Origin: an uncultured Pedobacter sp.
Lineage (GTDB): Bacteria; Bacteroidota; Bacteroidia; Sphingobacteriales; Sphingobacteriaceae
Assembly (NCBI RefSeq): GCF_946479715.1
Contig: NZ_CAMLHF010000205.1
Coordinates: forward strand, 1 to 9,805
Reading direction: 5' to 3'
Length of the DNA: 9,805 bases
Shown here: positions 6,546-9,805 of the stretch, in pieces
Position numbering within the stretch: the stretch's first letter is position 1
Layout of the letters: every line of letters begins with the position of its first letter
Made by a program: the position numbers and the translations under genes
Notes under the pieces: model-generated
The model's input: only the letters and a program-made list of their open reading frames with translations
What the model was told of the DNA's origin: nothing
The model's database searches: none

Positions 6546-8177
6546 TTAATCTTTTTTGACAGTTTTAAGAATCATTAGATTTTGTGGATTCATATTATAG
6601 CCGCTAATGTTATTTTGAGTCATAATTACTGATTGATCATAATAAATGGGAACTATGTTGGCGTAATCGATTACCATTTGATCCATTTTTTGATAAAGAA
6701 GATAGCGTTTCGCATTGTCGCTAACATAGTAACTTTGTTCAAATAGCTTGTCAAAATCGTTATTGTAGTAAGCTGTGTAATTTGGGCCATTAGGGACTTT
6801 ATTTTTAGAATAAAACATTGCAAGATAATTCTCGCCATCCGGGTAATCGGCTATCCAGGAACCCCTGAAAAAATTCACTTCGTTTTTTGACATCAGGTCT
6901 CTTAAGCTTGCATTGGGGCTCACATCTACTTTTACTTTTATGCCGATTGCCGCCAATTCACCTTGTATAAACTCTATGAGATCTTTATAAGTAGTAGAAG
7001 TGCTGAGGGTAACTTGGGGCATCCCTTTGCCATTTGGGAAACCAGCTTCTGCTAACAGAGCAGCTGCTTTTTCAGGTTCATAATGATACCCCTTTACTGC
7101 TGTGCTATCAAAACCAGGCATGCCCTGAGGAATGAAGCCCGAAGTTGCTGGTATGCCTATACTGTTACGTAAATATTTAATTAGTTTGGGTTTATCAATA
7201 GCGTAATTTATGGCCTGCCTTACTTTTTTATATTTTAATGGAGAGCGTTTGGCAATGGCTATATTGGTATCGACAAGTATTCCTACGTATTCTGTGCAAA
7301 GATATGGACCTTTTTTGAGGTTGAATTTGCCTTTGTATTTTGCGGTCATTTTTCCGCTTTTTGTTAGTATGTCATCACGATAACTGCCGTCCACCTTATC
7401 AAAAAAATCAAGGTCCTTTTTAAGGAAATTCATGAATGCACTTTGTTTATCTGTGATAAAGGAGACTTTTACGGCATCAAGATAAGGTAGTTTGGTGTTG
7501 CCTATTTTTTCCCAATAATTTTCATTTTTGAGTAATACCAGTATTTCATCTTCTTTCCAATATTTAAATTTAAAGGGGCCTGTGCCAATGGGATGACTTC
7601 GAAAATCTTTGCCGTAATGATCTACAATTTCTTTTGGTACTACCGAGCAATATTGAGTAGTAAGTAATTTCATAAAAGCAGGGAATGGCTTTATGAGTTT
7701 AACCTGAAAAGTACTGTCATTTATTGCTATAAAATTATGGATGTCTTTTACCTTGTCGCTAAATATCCAACCACCTGAAGATGCGACTTTAGGGTCGATG
7801 AGACGGTAAAAGCTGTAAACAAAATCAGCGGCTATGGCTTTTCTGCCCTTTCCATTGGGGAAAATAGGGTCATTGTGAAAATACACATCGTTGCGGAGGT
7901 TAAAGGTGTAGGTTAGGCCATCTGTAGATATTTGCCAGGTTTTTGCGATACAAGGCATTATATTGAGGTTACTATCAACCTGTACCAGTCCGTTAAATAC
8001 TTGATTAATCATCCATAAAGCATTCTGATTGCGCGCAAAAGCTGGATCCAGAGAGGTTAAATTCTGATCAAGGTTCATGCTGAAAACCTTTTTATCCTTA
8101 TTGGAGGAAGAACTATTGCACGAAAAGACAATAGATAGAAGCAGTGCACAAAAAATATTTATTATAATACGATGCAT
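6546..8177 (-). CDS. ABC-transporter substrate-binding lipoprotein, peptide/OppA-DppA type
   Basis: A 543-residue family-5 extracellular solute-binding protein, the class that captures oligopeptides, dipeptides, nickel or similar solutes for an ABC importer. From the ATG at 8177, residues 1-19 form a lipoprotein signal (hydrophobic INIFCALLLSIVF) with Cys20 in a VFSC lipobox, followed by a Ser/Lys-rich linker. The domain follows: LTSLDPAFARNQNA (40-53), VFNGLVQVD (60-68), AKTWQISTDGLTYTFNLR (78-95), and later RQAINYAIDK and EKAAALLAEAGFPNGKG, all hallmark blocks of the family. Length is typical and the C-terminus intact. A TTG at 8204 would add nine residues, but it lies in a candidate -7 box and makes a poorer signal peptide. 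No permease or ATPase gene is adjacent, so it must work with components encoded elsewhere. It converges on the barrel gene and diverges from the unknown gene at 8223. The ligand cannot be assigned. Confidence 0.9.
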   Translation of the reverse strand: MHRIIINIFCALLLSIVFSCNSSSSNKDKKVFSMNLDQNLTSLDPAFARNQNALWMINQVFNGLVQVDSNLNIMPCIAKTWQISTDGLTYTFNLRNDVYFHNDPIFPNGKGRKAIAADFVYSFYRLIDPKVASSGGWIFSDKVKDIHNFIAINDSTFQVKLIKPFPAFMKLLTTQYCSVVPKEIVDHYGKDFRSHPIGTGPFKFKYWKEDEILVLLKNENYWEKIGNTKLPYLDAVKVSFITDKQSAFMNFLKKDLDFFDKVDGSYRDDILTKSGKMTAKYKGKFNLKKGPYLCTEYVGILVDTNIAIAKRSPLKYKKVRQAINYAIDKPKLIKYLRNSIGIPATSGFIPQGMPGFDSTAVKGYHYEPEKAAALLAEAGFPNGKGMPQVTLSTSTTYKDLIEFIQGELAAIGIKVKVDVSPNASLRDLMSKNEVNFFRGSWIADYPDGENYLAMFYSKNKVPNGPNYTAYYNNDFDKLFEQSYYVSDNAKRYLLYQKMDQMVIDYANIVPIYYDQSVIMTQNNISGYNMNPQNLMILKTVKKD

Positions 8178-8191
8178 CAGTTTAGGAATAC

Positions 8192-8199
8192 TAATTTTG
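8192..8199 (+). promoter_or_regulatory. -7 promoter box for the unknown gene at 8223
   Basis: TAATTTTG is an exact TAnnTTTG match 31 bases upstream of the ATG at 8223, predicting a leader of about 17 AT-rich bases. The surrounding 14-mer AATACTAATTTTGC (8187-8200) recurs exactly at 9231-9244 upstream of parA. No -33 TTG was seen at the expected place, which would lie inside the start of the divergent lipoprotein gene. Confidence 0.45.
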
Positions 8200-8201
8200 C
8201 A

Positions 8202-8209
8202 CAAAGTAA
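8202..8209 (-). promoter_or_regulatory. Candidate -7 box for the binding-lipoprotein gene
   Basis: On the minus strand this reads TTACTTTG, one base from TAnnTTTG, and sits 25 bases before the ATG at 8177. Its final three bases are the alternative TTG start at 8202-8204, which would therefore be untranscribed if this box is used. It lies two bases from the opposing plus-strand -7 box. Confidence 0.3.
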
Positions 8210-8222
8210 TAAATAAATCAAT

Positions 8223-8681
8223 ATGTCTTTTTTAAATGCGGTTATAAATAGGGTTGAGGATGAACAATTGCGCGAAAATTTTCATGAGCGAGTAGATATA
8301 ATTCAGCATAAAATTAAGTTTATGGACAAAGTTGCTGTGGCTTGTCTTGATACTAAAAATAATCTTAGTGAGAATTTGAAAGCGCTTATTGCCGAAGCCG
8401 GTGGGGTTTTGCAAGATGATGTTAGCACCGCCAGAGTTGTTATTTATTATGAAAAAAGCACCAGTATGTTACAATTGATGGGGGTTGTGCCCTCATTGTT
8501 GGAAAAGGAGTGGCCTTCTGTTGAGTACGACAGAGTATATCTTTGGGATGATGAAGCGGCAGTGGCAGATGAGGCAGACGTGGCTGTAAATGCATTAGAA
8601 GATCTGGCGGAAATGCTATATCCGGGATACTTTGTTTTTGGAAATGAAGGTAAAACCTGGATGAGTTTTAAAACGCAATAA
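8223..8681 (+). CDS. Conserved-looking protein of unknown function, 152 residues
   Basis: I do not recognise this family. There is no signal peptide or membrane segment, so it is probably cytoplasmic. Residues 5-35 look helical and charged. Residues 36-76 alternate strand, helix, GG turn and strand: KVAVACLD, LKALIAEAGG, then ARVVIYYEK. That pattern is loosely reminiscent of a BRCT-like or other small Rossmann-like alpha/beta fold, but this is only a resemblance. LEKEWPSVEYDRVYLWDDE (93-111) is a distinctive Trp/acidic block, followed by an Ala/Asp-rich stretch (112-131) and an aromatic end, YPGYFVFGNEGKTWMSF. The protein is clearly acidic. Regular codon use, a good promoter box just upstream and a compact fit between neighbours support a real gene. 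Its last 14 bases overlap the 3' end of the opposing flavoprotein gene. Confidence 0.75.
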   Translation: MSFLNAVINRVEDEQLRENFHERVDIIQHKIKFMDKVAVACLDTKNNLSENLKALIAEAGGVLQDDVSTARVVIYYEKSTSMLQLMGVVPSLLEKEWPSVEYDRVYLWDDEAAVADEADVAVNALEDLAEMLYPGYFVFGNEGKTWMSFKTQ

Positions 8682-9189
8682 ACTTATTCATCTGCTGGTC
8701 AGTAAATTTAAGTGTATCCTCTTTAAAGAAATCACCCTGTTCATTTAATTCAGCTTTAATGGTTGATATATGGAGCCTAAGGGGTAGCACATTTAAGTGC
8801 AGGTAACTGCATACGCCACCAAAATGATCAACACCGCGGATGTTTCCGTATTTGCCGGATGATATCCCTACAAGAGCCGCTTTTTTATCATAAAAACTTT
8901 CAGGAAAGTTGCAGGCATCTATAAAGACTTTTAATACTCCAGGGAAACTTCCATTGTATTCTGGAATGATAAAAAGAAACTTAGTAGTTTGGGTTACCAT
9001 TTCCTGAATAGCTTGGAATTCAGGGCTCCGTTTTCCATACAAATCAGATGCAATAAGATTATCAGGTAAATCTTCAAGGTTGAAGACGGTAGATTCTAAG
9101 CCTTTTAAAGCCAGTGTTTTCTGATAATAATTAGCGACTTTTAGCGTATTACTTTCAGGTCTGTTGGTTCCGGATATGATGGTTACCAT
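8668..9189 (-). CDS. NAD(P)H-dependent FMN reductase-family flavoprotein
   Basis: A 173-residue soluble flavodoxin-fold protein of the NADPH-dependent FMN reductase family (SsuE/ArsH/chromate-quinone reductase relatives), which reduces free FMN, quinones or azo compounds with NAD(P)H. GTNRPESNT at residues 7-15 is the phosphate-binding loop for FMN after the first strand. PEYNGSFPGVLKVFIDA (76-92) is the family signature that holds the isoalloxazine ring. KKAALVGISSGKYGNIRG (102-119) matches the third conserved block. Length fits the family (about 170-190). The ATG is followed at once by the first beta strand (VTIISG), leaving no room for a later start. No exact TAnnTTTG box was found upstream. 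The gene diverges from parA across 181 bases and overlaps the unknown gene at its 3' end. The true electron acceptor is not evident. Confidence 0.9.
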   Translation of the reverse strand: MVTIISGTNRPESNTLKVANYYQKTLALKGLESTVFNLEDLPDNLIASDLYGKRSPEFQAIQEMVTQTTKFLFIIPEYNGSFPGVLKVFIDACNFPESFYDKKAALVGISSGKYGNIRGVDHFGGVCSYLHLNVLPLRLHISTIKAELNEQGDFFKEDTLKFTDQQMNKFIAF

Positions 9190-9235
9190 GTATAAATTGT
9201 TAATAAGATGTTTAAAACACTTAAGGCTTTAATAC

Positions 9236-9243
9236 TAATTTTG
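9236..9243 (+). promoter_or_regulatory. Candidate -7 promoter box upstream of parA
   Basis: TAATTTTG is an exact TAnnTTTG match within AATACTAATTTTGC, the same 14-mer found before the gene at 8223. It would start transcription near 9250, leaving a leader of about 120 nt before the parA ATG, which is long for this group. A nearer weak match, TAGATTTA at 9311-9318, is an alternative. Confidence 0.35.
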
Positions 9244-9344
9244 CCATTTAGTTTGTATCTTAGCTATTCGTTAAAATATGCCTAAATAAACACAAAAATA
9301 GCATTTTTTATAGATTTACGTCGAGTAAATACAAGCCGTTAGAG

Positions 9345-9360
9345 AATAATTGTAATTATT
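9345..9360. promoter_or_regulatory. AT-rich palindrome just before the parA start
   Basis: AATAATT-GT-AATTATT is a perfect 7-base-arm inverted repeat ending 10 bases before the parA ATG. Its position would suit an autoregulatory operator or a weak leader hairpin at the ribosome-binding region. Because it is made only of A and T in both arms, chance occurrence in an AT-rich leader is quite possible. Confidence 0.25.
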
Positions 9361-9370
9361 AATAAGATAG

Positions 9371-9805
9371 ATGAGTAAAATTATTGCATTGGCAAATCAG
9401 AAAGGTGGCGTAGGGAAAACTACTTCATCAATTAACTTAGCCGCAAGTTTAGCCGTACTAGAATATAGAACATTATTAGTTGATGCTGATCCTCAGGCCA
9501 ATTCTACCTCTGGTATTGGTTTTGACCCAAGAAGTATCAAAAATAGCATTTATGAATGTATCATTAATGATATCGATGCAGTAGACGCCATTCAGAAAAC
9601 TGAAACACCTAATCTTGATCTGCTTCCGGCACATATCGATTTGGTGGGTGCAGAGATCGAAATGATAAACCTGAACAACAGGGAATATAAAATGAAGGCT
9701 GTTCTTGAAAAAGTTAAAGACCAGTATGATTTTATAATTGTGGACTGCTCACCGTCTTTAGGTTTAATTACCATTAACGCTTTAACATCCGCACATTCGG
9801 TAATT
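9371..9805 (+). CDS. parA: ParA/Soj-type chromosome-partitioning ATPase (5' part, cut by window end)
   Basis: The first 145 residues of a ParA-family P-loop ATPase, which binds DNA non-specifically as an ATP dimer and, with ParB bound at parS, moves replicated origins apart. The deviant Walker A KGGVGKTT is at residues 11-18 with both the signature Lys11 and catalytic Lys16. The A' motif LLVDADPQAN is at 35-44 and Walker B FIIVDCSPSLG at 121-131. It has no N-terminal helix-turn-helix extension, as in the short chromosomal Soj type rather than P1/F plasmid ParA. The ATG immediately precedes the first strand (KIIALANQ). The frame is open to the last base, so about 100-120 residues lie beyond the window. 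In related genomes parA is commonly followed by parB near the replication origin; that part is not visible here. A plasmid-borne homologue cannot be fully excluded. Confidence 0.93.
   Translation, partial: MSKIIALANQKGGVGKTTSSINLAASLAVLEYRTLLVDADPQANSTSGIGFDPRSIKNSIYECIINDIDAVDAIQKTETPNLDLLPAHIDLVGAEIEMINLNNREYKMKAVLEKVKDQYDFIIVDCSPSLGLITINALTSAHSVI

Noticed and set aside
8178..8204. TTG start for the binding lipoprotein, adding nine residues
   Set aside because: It overlaps a near-consensus -7 box, and the ATG at 8177 gives a more compact lipoprotein signal peptide.
2906..9189. A two-component monooxygenase system formed by the LLM oxidoreductase and the FMN reductase-family protein
   Set aside because: The two genes are over 4.7 kb apart, on opposite strands and separated by unrelated genes, so partnership is only a biochemical possibility.
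9190..9370. parS site or replication origin next to parA
   Set aside because: No sequence close to the parS consensus TGTTTCACGTGAAACA and no DnaA-box cluster was recognised in this stretch.

Overview
The window looks like a chromosomal segment from a Bacteroidota bacterium, most likely Sphingobacteriaceae (Pedobacter-like). This rests on AT-rich intergenic DNA, two TonB-dependent outer-membrane proteins that begin with a carboxypeptidase-regulatory-like domain, starts without Shine-Dalgarno sequences, and several upstream matches to the Bacteroidota -7 promoter element TAnnTTTG. The genus is an inference from sequence style, not a database result.

Layout. Positions 49-2343 (-) encode a siderophore-type TonB-dependent receptor. 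A gap of about 560 bp follows, holding what look like eroded coding fragments on both strands. Positions 2906-3910 (+) encode a luciferase-like (LLM) flavin-dependent oxidoreductase. Positions 4016-6421 (+) encode a second TonB-dependent-receptor-like outer-membrane barrel. A long, perfect 27-bp inverted repeat fills the gap to the convergent lipoprotein gene at 6546-8177 (-), an oligopeptide-type ABC-transporter binding protein with no transporter genes beside it. A divergent gene of unknown function (8223-8681, +) overlaps tail-to-tail with an NAD(P)H-dependent FMN reductase-family flavoprotein (8668-9189, -). The window ends inside a ParA/Soj-type chromosome-partitioning ATPase (9371 onward, +).

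The genes do not form one operon. Orientations alternate and most genes appear to have their own promoter. Themes are envelope transport (two TonB-dependent proteins and one binding lipoprotein), flavin chemistry (LLM oxidoreductase and FMN reductase-type protein, not adjacent) and chromosome segregation (ParA). No CRISPR array, phage, transposase, toxin-antitoxin or defence system is visible. The most distinctive features are the asymmetric long-stem repeat at 6446-6532, two automatic-style TTG starts that fall inside -7 promoter boxes, a tightly packed divergent promoter region at 8177-8223, and the decayed stretch at 2450-2860.
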